Assembly: GCF_010686705.1 (NCBI RefSeq)
Contig: NZ_JAAGWY010000002.1
Span: 1,080,197 to 1,144,196 of the forward strand
DNA: 64,000 nucleotides
Source: Leifsonia tongyongensis
GTDB taxonomy: Bacteria; Actinomycetota; Actinomycetes; Actinomycetales; Microbacteriaceae
Direction of reading: 5' to 3'
Part shown: positions 1 through 7,631 of the stretch, piece after piece
How positions within the stretch are numbered: position 1 is the stretch's first letter
How the letters are laid out: each line of letters begins with the position of its first letter
Translations under genes and position numbers: made by a program
Notes under the pieces: model-generated
Seen by the model: the letters and a program-made list of their open reading frames with translations, nothing else
The model's database searches: none
What the model was told of the DNA's origin: nothing

Positions 1-55
1 ATGCAATGAATGCGGGATACATGCATTTCGTGTGCGGCACGTAGACTCGGGTGCA

Positions 56-973
56 ATGGCACGTACACCGAAACCGATCGTCTCGTCGACGGGGGGAACG
101 CCGCGCGGCGGTCAGCCCCCACGTGCCCTCAACCGCGGAATCGACCGTTTCCTCGCAATTCAGCGACCGGTCGTGCTCGCCCATCTGCGATCGATCCGCC
201 GCCGTAACCCGGGGGCGACCCCTGCGCAGCTCGCCGTCGTGCTGGAGCGCCGCTACCTCGCCGCTGTGACGACGGGTGGCGCCGCGGTCGGCGTGACCGC
301 GGTAGTTCCCGCAATCGGCACCGGTGTGACCCTCGCACTCTCGGGACTCGAGACGGCGGGATTCCTCGAGGCGACATCGCTCTACGCCCAATCCCTGAGC
401 GAACTGCACGGGGTCGCTGTGGATGATCCCGAGCGTGCGCGTGCGCTCGTCCTCACGATGATGCTCGGACGTGAAGGCTCAGACCTCGTCCGACAACTCG
501 CCGGACAGCTCGGCGGCACCGGGGTGTCGCGAACCGCCTACTGGGGCGAGCTCATCGCTTCGAGTCTCCCGCGCACCGTGGTCGGTCCTCTAGTCGACCG
601 GCTGAAGACCACCTTCCTGCGCCAGTTCGCCGTGCGCGGAGGAGCCAGCATCGTCGGGCGCGCGATTCCGTTCGGGATCGGTGCAGTCATCGGAGGCGCC
701 GGCAACAACATGCTCGGCCGCCGCATCGTACAGAATTCACGTCTCGCGTTCGGACCGGCCCCCGAGACGTTCGTCCACGCACTCGACCTTCCCCCTCTTG
801 TCGTGCGCACACGCCCGCGTGCCCTGACTGCAGCAGGAAGCGGGCTCAAGAGGTTCGGAGACGCGGCAGGCGGGGCTGCCGTGCGGGCCGGTCACGTGGC
901 CCGTCGAGCGCTCCCGCGGCCGAAGCCTTCGTCGAAGCCTTCGTCAGCGCCGGAGCCGTCGAGCGAACTCTGA
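56..973 (+). CDS. EcsC-like hypothetical protein
   Basis: Protein of 305 residues. The middle carries glycine/alanine-rich hydrophobic stretches, including a GRAIPFGIGAVIGGAGNNML segment, that resemble EcsC-family proteins of unknown function. The N-terminus is basic and the C-terminus is a basic, Ser/Pro-rich tail with KPSS repeats. I chose the ATG at 56 over an in-frame ATG at 32 because a -10-like TAGACT at 42-47 would place transcription start at about the start codon. It converges on the glycosyltransferase that ends at 984. The EcsC assignment is by general resemblance only; the catalytic role, if any, is unknown. Confidence 0.6.
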   Translation: MARTPKPIVSSTGGTPRGGQPPRALNRGIDRFLAIQRPVVLAHLRSIRRRNPGATPAQLAVVLERRYLAAVTTGGAAVGVTAVVPAIGTGVTLALSGLETAGFLEATSLYAQSLSELHGVAVDDPERARALVLTMMLGREGSDLVRQLAGQLGGTGVSRTAYWGELIASSLPRTVVGPLVDRLKTTFLRQFAVRGGASIVGRAIPFGIGAVIGGAGNNMLGRRIVQNSRLAFGPAPETFVHALDLPPLVVRTRPRALTAAGSGLKRFGDAAGGAAVRAGHVARRALPRPKPSSKPSSAPEPSSEL

Positions 974-983
974 GACACCGGCC

Positions 984-1874
984 TCAGACGATCGGAGGCC
1001 GCCCGGCACGCGTCATCCGCCACACGGTGCGCCAGGCCAGCGGCCTGCGCTCGCCCGGATCAGTCCTCCAGCCTTCCGCCCAGCCCCTGAACCACGCGGC
1101 GAGAGCAGACGGCCGCCGGAACCAGCGGAGCAGCTGGATGCCGGTCCAGGCACCGACATACACGGGGATCAGGATCGCGGGAAGGTTGCGGCGCGCGAGC
1201 CACACGCGGTTGCGCGCATTGAGGCGGTAGTAGTACGAGTGGCGTGTCGGCTCGATCGCGGGGTGATGGGCGACCAGGTCTCCTGCGTACCAGGCGCACC
1301 GGCCCTGATCCCAGACCCGCCAGGCGAGCTCGATACCTTCGTGGGCGTAGAAGAACGGATCCGCCCAGCCGCCCGTCGCCTCGAAGAGGTCGCGCGGGAT
1401 GACCACTGCACCCTCCCAGACCGAGAAGACGACGCTCGACCGGTCGGCCTCGCCTTTGCGGATGCGCGGCACCCAGCGACGGGGTGACGTGCGCCCGGAC
1501 GGGTCGACGACCCGCGGCTGGACCATCCCGATGGCGGGGTCGCGTTTCAGGTGCGCCACCGCATCCGTCAGGAAGTCGGGCGACGGGATGCTCGCGTCGT
1601 CATCGAGGAAGAAGAGATACTCCCCCCTGACCAGGGGGACGCCACGGTTGCGGCCCGCAGGGATGCCGAGGTTCTCGTCGAGCGCGAGTGTGGCCACACC
1701 CGCAGGGAGCGGGGGGTGCGCGGTCTGCGGATCCCAGCCGTTCCCGACGACGACGATGTCGGTGCCGACGCCCTTCTGGGCGAGTACGGACTCGAGGCCG
1801 CGCCTGAGGTCGTCCGGACGCTTGCCCTGGGTGAGGACGACGACTCCGAACGTGACGGTCTCAGGACCGGACAC
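984..1874 (-). CDS. Family 2 glycosyltransferase
   Basis: Protein of 296 residues that transfers a sugar from a nucleotide donor, probably at the cytoplasmic membrane. It opens with a GT-A fold strand (TFGVVVLTQGKRPDDL), followed by a DDD-type metal-binding motif (FFLDDDASIPSPDFL) and a late HHP motif. The reading frame is open further upstream, but that part lies inside the preceding gene. The GTG at 1874 starts the recognisable domain and overlaps the preceding stop codon by 14 bases, so the two are translationally coupled. It is the last gene of a three-gene run with a CDP-alcohol phosphatidyltransferase and another glycosyltransferase, which suggests assembly of an envelope glycan or glycolipid. 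Donor and acceptor cannot be read from the sequence. Confidence 0.85.
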   Translation of the reverse strand: MSGPETVTFGVVVLTQGKRPDDLRRGLESVLAQKGVGTDIVVVGNGWDPQTAHPPLPAGVATLALDENLGIPAGRNRGVPLVRGEYLFFLDDDASIPSPDFLTDAVAHLKRDPAIGMVQPRVVDPSGRTSPRRWVPRIRKGEADRSSVVFSVWEGAVVIPRDLFEATGGWADPFFYAHEGIELAWRVWDQGRCAWYAGDLVAHHPAIEPTRHSYYYRLNARNRVWLARRNLPAILIPVYVGAWTGIQLLRWFRRPSALAAWFRGWAEGWRTDPGERRPLAWRTVWRMTRAGRPPIV

Positions 1875-2679
1875 GCTTGGAGGCCATGATCGCAACGAAA
1901 TGCCCGACGAGCGCGAGGAAGGCGAGCGGCACCAATGCCACCACGAGGATGCGGTTCGCGAGTTCGTCACCGATGAACAGGCCGACGATCGCTGCCAGCA
2001 GAGCCAGCATCGTCAGCTCGACGGAGTGGTAGAGCCGGTGGAACGGCACGAACCGGGCCGCCCGCCTCAGGGTCGACACGAAGCCGTGCGTCGGCGCCGA
2101 CTCGCCGTGCGTGTCCGTGAGCTTCGGCAGCCCGGCGTTCGCCCGGGCGACATGGACCATGTCGTTGAGCGCCTTGTTGAGCACGATGATGAGCGCCAGG
2201 GTCACACCGAGGGTCGTCCAGAGGTAGTCGGCGGGCGCCTGGAACGGGAACCCGGCGGCCCGGATGCCCAGGACGATCGGGATCAGCGCCTCCGTCGTGT
2301 AGTGCCCGACCTTGTCGAGAAAGACCCCGGCGGGTGACGATGTGCCGCGCCAGCGAGCGACCTCGCCGTCGCTGCAGTCCACGAGCATCTGGAGCTGCCC
2401 CAGGATGAGTGCGAGGACCGCGCCCCAGATTCCTGGAATCAGCAGGGCGAAGGCGGTCGACCATCCGACCAGGATCATCAGCCCGGTGACGCCGTTCGCC
2501 GAGATGCTCGTCTTCAGCAGCAGCCAGGTGAGGTAGGGCGACAGGTTGCGGAGGTACAGCGACGCCGTCCAGTGCTCGGCGTTGCGCCGGCCCCGCACCT
2601 CGGGTGGCTGAGCGACGGCCCGAAGCTCGGCGATCGAGGTCGGATGGGCGCCGTGAGTTCCTGTTCCAGAGGCGTCCAT
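1861..2679 (-). CDS. CDP-alcohol phosphatidyltransferase family membrane protein
   Basis: Integral membrane enzyme of 272 residues with about five to six hydrophobic segments. It should displace CMP from a CDP-alcohol and join the phospho-alcohol to a hydroxyl acceptor. The family signature is D-x2-D-G-x2-A-R-x8-G-x3-D-x3-D. Here D101, D104, G105, A108, R109, G118 and D122 are present, but the final Asp, usually regarded as the catalytic base, is His126 (LDKVGHY). The ATG at 2679 lies 2 bases after the upstream stop and removes a low-complexity upstream extension. It sits between two family 2 glycosyltransferases, so a phosphodiester-linked envelope polymer or glycolipid head group is plausible. 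The substrate is unknown. Confidence 0.85.
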   Translation of the reverse strand: MDASGTGTHGAHPTSIAELRAVAQPPEVRGRRNAEHWTASLYLRNLSPYLTWLLLKTSISANGVTGLMILVGWSTAFALLIPGIWGAVLALILGQLQMLVDCSDGEVARWRGTSSPAGVFLDKVGHYTTEALIPIVLGIRAAGFPFQAPADYLWTTLGVTLALIIVLNKALNDMVHVARANAGLPKLTDTHGESAPTHGFVSTLRRAARFVPFHRLYHSVELTMLALLAAIVGLFIGDELANRILVVALVPLAFLALVGHFVAIMASKRVRS

Positions 2680-2681
2680 GC

Positions 2682-3737
2682 CTACCTTCCCGTGTGTGCT
2701 GTGATGTTGCGGGTGAGCGAGAGGAAGCCCAGCACGAAGCCGATCCCCCAGCAGAAGTGGATGCAGGGCAAGACTACGAGAAACCAGAGCGTAGCGCGAA
2801 GGCCGCCGGACCGCATGAGGACGATCGCGGCGACGATGACGATGAGCAGGTAGAAGGCTGGGATGACGAAGCCGAGCAGGAGCCACGGGGCGGCACCCAT
2901 CGCCGCCTGCACGATGCCTGCGACCCCCACGAGGAACCCCACCGTCACCGCGATCACCATTGCCGGCGGAACGAAGTAGCGGATGCCGTTCGCGGCCGGG
3001 AAGCGACGCGCGAGTTCGCCGCGCCAGACACCGGTCGAGACGAACTGCCGCGCGAGTCGATCGAGGTTCGGACGTGGGCGGTAGGTCACCTTGAGGCGTG
3101 GCGTGAACCAGACGACTCCACCGGATGCCCTGAGGCGCCGGTTGAGCTCCCAGTCCTGGCCGCGCTTGATGTCCTCGTCGAAGAGGCCGACGTCGAGCAG
3201 GCGCTGCCGCTGGAACACTCCGAGGTACACGGTCTCCGCCGGCCCTTCCTCGCCGCCGACGTGGAGTTTGGTGCCGCCGAGACCGATCCTGCTCCCGTAT
3301 GCGCGCGCCACGGCGCGTTCGAACGAGGTGATTCCCTGGGCGTCCATGATGCCACCGACGTTGTCGGCGCCGGTGGCGAGGATCGTCTCGACCGCGATGC
3401 GCGTGTAGTCCACCGGGAGCACCGAGTGGGCGTCGACGCGTACGACGATCGGATAGATCGAGGACTCGATCGCCAGGTTCAGCCCGGAAGGTGTGGAACC
3501 GATCTCGTTGTCGACGATCTTGATGCGCGGGTCGGCCGCGGAGAGTTCTGCGACGAGTTCGGTCGTGCCGTCGATGCTGGGCCCGAGCGCAAGCGTGACC
3601 TCGAACGGTCCCGCGTAGTCCTGGGCCAGCAGACTGTCGACGGCGGCCCGTACGTGGGTGACCTCGTTCAACACGGGCATGACGTAGGACACACCGGGGA
3701 GGGTGTGCTCTGGTGCCTGTTCCGCCATCTGATCCAT
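2682..3737 (-). CDS. Family 2 glycosyltransferase with C-terminal membrane segments
   Basis: Protein of about 351 residues. The N-terminal catalytic domain (VSYVMPVLNE, then VVRVDAHS as the DxD-like metal site, then RGQDWELNRRL) matches inverting family 2 enzymes related to succinoglycan-type ExoA. The last 100 residues hold about three membrane helices. First gene of the 3.7-1.0 kb minus-strand run and probably membrane-bound at the cytoplasmic face. Two in-frame ATG codons (3737 and 3728) are possible and neither has a strong ribosome binding site. The longest frame, to 3824, runs into the htrA terminator hairpin and was rejected. Confidence 0.85.
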   Translation of the reverse strand: MDQMAEQAPEHTLPGVSYVMPVLNEVTHVRAAVDSLLAQDYAGPFEVTLALGPSIDGTTELVAELSAADPRIKIVDNEIGSTPSGLNLAIESSIYPIVVRVDAHSVLPVDYTRIAVETILATGADNVGGIMDAQGITSFERAVARAYGSRIGLGGTKLHVGGEEGPAETVYLGVFQRQRLLDVGLFDEDIKRGQDWELNRRLRASGGVVWFTPRLKVTYRPRPNLDRLARQFVSTGVWRGELARRFPAANGIRYFVPPAMVIAVTVGFLVGVAGIVQAAMGAAPWLLLGFVIPAFYLLIVIVAAIVLMRSGGLRATLWFLVVLPCIHFCWGIGFVLGFLSLTRNITAHTGR

Positions 3738-3802
3738 TCGCCGTTCGGGTCGGTTGAGCTTATCAGCCGGGACGTTTCGCAATTTGGCCACGCACACAGG
3801 AA

Positions 3803-3833
3803 GCCGCCCCCGTGGCTGGTCCACGGGGGCGGC
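3803..3833 (-). terminator. Terminator-like hairpin after htrA
   Basis: Perfect 13-bp inverted repeat (GCCGCCCCCGTGG with its complement) around a 5-base loop, lying between the htrA stop and the next minus-strand start. Only a short T-rich stretch follows on the minus strand, so termination efficiency is uncertain. The strong GC stem is typical of high-GC actinobacterial terminators. Confidence 0.6.
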
Positions 3834-3853
3834 TGACGCGGTCGCTGAGCGAC

Positions 3854-5452
3854 CTACTTGGTGCTGAGGTTTCCGAGCGTGACCGTCGTGGTCTTGGTCT
3901 GGCCGCCGCGCACGTAGGTGACGTCCGCCTTGGATCCGCCCGCGAGTGCGCGGACCTGAGCGGTCAGGTCGGTGGCGCTCGTGATCGGGAGCCCGTTGAA
4001 GTTGGTGATGATGTCACCGGACTTCAGACCGCCCTTGTCGGCTGCGCCACCACCGGTGACGTCCTTGATCTCGGCGCCGACGGTGCTGCTCTTGGTGTCG
4101 TTGGTGGCGTCGGTGACCGAAGCTCCGAGAAGGCCGTGGCTGGCCTTGCCGTCCTTGATGAGCTCCTGCGCGATGCGCTGCGCGAGGTTCGCCGGGATGG
4201 CGAAGCCCACGCCGATGCTGCCCGACTGGCCGCTCGAGCTCGACGTGCTGCTCGCGCTGGCGATGGCGACGTTGACACCGATGATCTCGGCCTTGTCGTT
4301 GAGGAGCGCGCCACCGGAGTTGCCGGGGTTGATCGCGGCGTCGGTCTGGATGACCGGAAGGGAGATCGTCGCGGTCGGCGTGCTCTGGCTCTGGCTTCCG
4401 CTGCCGCCCTGACCGGGCAGGTCGAAGTTCCACAGGTTGAACGGACCGCCGTTGCCGTTGCCCTGCGTGCCGTCGCTGCTGTTCGGCGCCGCGGACGACG
4501 CGATGCTGATGCTGCGGTTCAGGGCGGAGACGATGCCGTTGGTGACGGTTCCGGAGAGACCGAGCGGTGCGCCGATGGCGACGGCGGTGTCGCCGACGTT
4601 CAGCTTGCTGGAATCGGCGAAGGTCGCCGGCGTGAGTCCGCTGGCGTTGTTCAGCTTGATGACGGCAAGGTCGGTGGTCGGGTCGGTGCCGACGATCTTG
4701 GCGCTGTAGAGCTTGCCGTCGTTGTCCTGCACCTGGACCGTCACGTTCGAGGCCTGGCCGTCGAGCGTGACCACGTGCGTATTGGTGAGCACGTAGCCGT
4801 CGGACGAGAGGATGATGCCCGAGCCGGTGCCGCCGGCGCTCCCGCCGGACGCGGAGACGGAGATCGTGACGACGCTCGGCGAGGCCTTGGCGGCGACCGC
4901 TGTGACGATGGTCGCGTCGTTGGGGTTGTTGACCGTGATGTTGGTCGCGCCCGAGGCGTCGCTCGTCTTGACGGTGGTGTTCTGCGAAGCGGCGTAGATG
5001 CCGACGACACCGCCGCCCGCGACGCCGCCGATGAGGGCGCCGATCGCCAGGGTCGCGACGATCAGGCCGGTGTTGCGCTTCTTGGCCGGCTTGGCTGCGC
5101 CAAGGGCCAACGGAGCGCCCGGCGCGGTCGCATAGCCGTGGGGGGCCGCGTACGGGGCGTAGACCGGCGCGGGCTGCCCGAACGAGCCGTGGCCGTAGTC
5201 GGGCTGCGGCGCGGTCGGCTGCTGGGCGGTCGGCTGCGAACCGACAGGAGCCGCGATCGGTGCCTGCGGAACACTCGGCTGCGGAACCGTGGGCTGCGAG
5301 TCGGCGGGCGTCACTGCTGCGGGCGCCGGAGCCTCGGCAGGAGTCTGAGGCGTGGATGCGGCAGGCTCGACGACCGACTCGGTGCGGTCGATTTCAGGCT
5401 GCGCCTTGGCGGACTCCGGCGTGTTCTCGGAGTCGTTCGGGGTGTCGGTCAT
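3854..5452 (-). CDS. HtrA/DegP-type trypsin-like serine protease with PDZ domain
   Basis: Protein of 532 residues for extracytoplasmic protein quality control. Layout: a long Pro/Gln/Ala-rich cytoplasmic tail (about residues 1-130), one membrane segment (LIVATLAIGALIGGVAGGG), a Ser/Thr-rich linker, a trypsin-like domain with His (NTHVV), Asp (TDLAVIKL) and Ser (NPGNSGGALL) of the catalytic triad, and a C-terminal PDZ domain (GLKSGDIITNFNG). The ATG at 5452 has an excellent GGAAGGAG ribosome binding site. A TAGAAT hexamer at 5500-5505 is a possible -10 element. Divergent from the aminotransferase at 5635. The low-complexity N-terminal tail is unusually long for the family but common in actinobacteria. 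Confidence 0.93.
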   Translation of the reverse strand: MTDTPNDSENTPESAKAQPEIDRTESVVEPAASTPQTPAEAPAPAAVTPADSQPTVPQPSVPQAPIAAPVGSQPTAQQPTAPQPDYGHGSFGQPAPVYAPYAAPHGYATAPGAPLALGAAKPAKKRNTGLIVATLAIGALIGGVAGGGVVGIYAASQNTTVKTSDASGATNITVNNPNDATIVTAVAAKASPSVVTISVSASGGSAGGTGSGIILSSDGYVLTNTHVVTLDGQASNVTVQVQDNDGKLYSAKIVGTDPTTDLAVIKLNNASGLTPATFADSSKLNVGDTAVAIGAPLGLSGTVTNGIVSALNRSISIASSAAPNSSDGTQGNGNGGPFNLWNFDLPGQGGSGSQSQSTPTATISLPVIQTDAAINPGNSGGALLNDKAEIIGVNVAIASASSTSSSSGQSGSIGVGFAIPANLAQRIAQELIKDGKASHGLLGASVTDATNDTKSSTVGAEIKDVTGGGAADKGGLKSGDIITNFNGLPITSATDLTAQVRALAGGSKADVTYVRGGQTKTTTVTLGNLSTK

Positions 5453-5634
5453 TGTGTTGCTCCTTCCAAGCACTCACAGCATCCGCCTCTTACCTGAGCA
5501 TTCTATTTGGACGCCCTGTGAGCGACCTTCCGCCTCTCAATGACTCTCCCGAGGCCGTGCGAACCCGCCGATCCTGCGAAGCCGTAAATTTGTCTCGGAC
5601 GCCGTTCGCAGGGTCGAGCGGCGGAGGGAGCAGC

Positions 5635-6846
5635 ATGGTGATTCCAGGATCGTGGCAGCGCGCGGCACGCGGTGCGGGCCTCCTCGCCTCCGACGGTCGC
5701 AGCGCGCCGACCATCTTCGCCGAGATGAGCGCGCTCGCAACCCGGACGGGCGCGATCAACCTGGGCCAGGGCTTCCCCGACGAGGACGGCCCCGCCGAGG
5801 TGCTCACAGCAGCCGTCGACGCGATCAGGCGAGGCGACAACCAGTATCCGCCAGGCATCGGGATCGCCGACCTGCGGCTGGCGATCGCGGAGCACCAGGA
5901 ACGCTTCTACGGCATCCGCCTCGACCCCGACCGCGAGGTCCTGGTCACAGCGGGCGCGACGGAAGCGATCGCCGCGACCCTGCTCGCCCTGCTCGAGCCC
6001 GGCGACGAAGTAGTCACCTTCGAGCCGTTCTACGACGCGTACGGCGCGCTCATCGCGCTCGCCGGCGGCGTCCACGTCACCGTTCCACTCACCGGCGCCG
6101 ACTTCACGCCCGATCCGGATGCGCTGAGGTCGGCGGTGTCCGACCGCACCCGGGTCATCCTGGTGAACAGCCCGCACAACCCGACCGGATCGGTGCTCCC
6201 CCTCGAGACACTCGAGCTGATCGTCGAACTGGCGCACCGCCACGATGCGGTGATCGTGACCGACGAGGTCTACGAGCACCTCACATTCGGTGTCCCCCAC
6301 ATTCCGATCGCATCGCTTCCGGGCGCGAGAGAGCGCACGGTGAGCATCTCGTCGGGCGGGAAGACGTTCAACACGACGGGCTGGAAGGTGGGCTGGGTCA
6401 TGGCGCCGGCCGAACTGGTGACGGCCATCCTCGCTGTCAAGCAGTTCCTCACCTATGTCAACGCGGCCCCGTTCCAGCCGGCGATCGCAACAGGACTCCG
6501 CCTCGGCGATGACTATTTCGCCGGCATCGCCGCGGGGCTCCAGGCCAAACGCGATGTCCTCTCGGCCGGACTGCGCACGGCAGGGTTCGACGTGGCCGAG
6601 TCGCGCGGCACCTATTTCGTCGTCGCCGACGCCGCGCCGCTCGGGTTCACCGACGCCGTCGACTTGTGCCGGCAACTGCCGGAGCTCGCCGGCGTCGTCG
6701 CGATCCCGCTGTCCGCGTTCTGCCGGGGCGAGTACGCGGCGAGGACGGCATCCCTCGTCCGGTTCGCGTTCTGCAAACGGGTCGAGGTTCTCGAGAGGGC
6801 GGCCGCCCAGCTGTCAGGGCTGCGTCAGCGCTCGACCACGCGGTAG
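5635..6846 (+). CDS. Class I/II PLP-dependent aminotransferase
   Basis: Protein of 403 residues, the usual length for fold-type I aminotransferases. Visible motifs: INLGQGFPDEDGP at the N-terminus, NSPHNPTGSV at the cofactor pocket, TDEVYEHL, and the PLP lysine in SGGKTFNTTGWKVGW. This pattern fits the kynurenine/methionine/glutamine aminotransferase-like group (YbdL type) rather than DapC, which is encoded separately at 54.7 kb. The ATG at 5635 follows a GGAGGGAG ribosome binding site. Its 3' end overlaps the convergent nitrilase-family gene by 22 bases. The amino-acid substrate cannot be assigned from sequence alone. Confidence 0.88.
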   Translation: MVIPGSWQRAARGAGLLASDGRSAPTIFAEMSALATRTGAINLGQGFPDEDGPAEVLTAAVDAIRRGDNQYPPGIGIADLRLAIAEHQERFYGIRLDPDREVLVTAGATEAIAATLLALLEPGDEVVTFEPFYDAYGALIALAGGVHVTVPLTGADFTPDPDALRSAVSDRTRVILVNSPHNPTGSVLPLETLELIVELAHRHDAVIVTDEVYEHLTFGVPHIPIASLPGARERTVSISSGGKTFNTTGWKVGWVMAPAELVTAILAVKQFLTYVNAAPFQPAIATGLRLGDDYFAGIAAGLQAKRDVLSAGLRTAGFDVAESRGTYFVVADAAPLGFTDAVDLCRQLPELAGVVAIPLSAFCRGEYAARTASLVRFAFCKRVEVLERAAAQLSGLRQRSTTR

Positions 6847-7631
6847 CGGCGCAGGGCGAGGGACGGGTTCGACTCCCGGACGGCATCGAGACGCTCCCTC
6901 GACACGGTCGCGGTGGTCAGCCCGGGGGTCTCGCCGAGCCCGGCGAGCGCGACCCCCATCGGATCGAGGATGACGCTCCCGCCCACGCCGATCGGCGGCG
7001 TCTGGTCAGCAGCAGCGACATACACGGTGTTCTCGATCGCTCGGGCGGCGAGAAGGGTCGACCAGTGCTTCTCCTTGAGGGGACCGCGGACCCACTCGGC
7101 CGGAACGAGGACCAGTTCCGCTCCGGCGTCGACGAGCCGTCGCGTCACCTCGGGGAACCGGATGTCGTAGCAGGTCTGCATCCCGACCCGGAAGCCGTCG
7201 AGGTCGAACGTCTGCGGTTCGTCCAGGCTCCCGGGCACGACCCAGGACGATTCCGACGCGCCGAACGCGTCATAGAGGTGCTGCTTCCGATAGGTCGCCT
7301 CCAATGCGCCATCCGGGCCGACTGCGACGAGGGTGTTCGAGAAGCGCGCCGGGTCGTCCGTGCGTTCCACCAGGCCGGCGACGACATGGATGCGGTGAGC
7401 CCCCGCCAGACGACCGAGCTCCGCCACGAAAGGTCCGTCGAGCGGCTCGGCCGCCTCCACGAACTCGGCGCCGAGCGGATGCACGAAGAACGAGGAGTAC
7501 TCGGGGAACACCACCAGCCGCGCGCCGAGCGCCGCCGCACGCTCGACGAAGCCCGCGATCGACGAGCGGTTGGCCTCGACGTCTGCTCCGGGCGCGAACT
7601 GCACCACCGACACCACCGTCTCATCCGTCAT
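6825..7631 (-). CDS. Carbon-nitrogen hydrolase (nitrilase superfamily amidase)
   Basis: Cytoplasmic amidohydrolase of 268 residues. The Glu-Lys-Cys triad is clear: Glu in VVFPEYSS, Lys in TYRKQHLYDAF, Cys in GMQTCYDIRFPE. The family hydrolyses non-peptide C-N bonds such as omega-amides, deaminated glutathione or N-carbamoyl compounds; the substrate here is unknown. The ATG at 7631 has an AGGGAG site 8 bases upstream and overlaps the histidine kinase stop by 11 bases, so it is the last gene of the 14.2-6.8 kb operon. It may be housekeeping repair or belong to the operon's pathway. Confidence 0.87.
   Translation of the reverse strand: MTDETVVSVVQFAPGADVEANRSSIAGFVERAAALGARLVVFPEYSSFFVHPLGAEFVEAAEPLDGPFVAELGRLAGAHRIHVVAGLVERTDDPARFSNTLVAVGPDGALEATYRKQHLYDAFGASESSWVVPGSLDEPQTFDLDGFRVGMQTCYDIRFPEVTRRLVDAGAELVLVPAEWVRGPLKEKHWSTLLAARAIENTVYVAAADQTPPIGVGGSVILDPMGVALAGLGETPGLTTATVSRERLDAVRESNPSLALRRYRVVER

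Noticed and set aside
2604-3836. 410-codon plus-strand frame opposite the glycosyltransferase
   Set aside because: Shadow of the minus-strand gene; no recognisable fold and crosses the htrA terminator hairpin.
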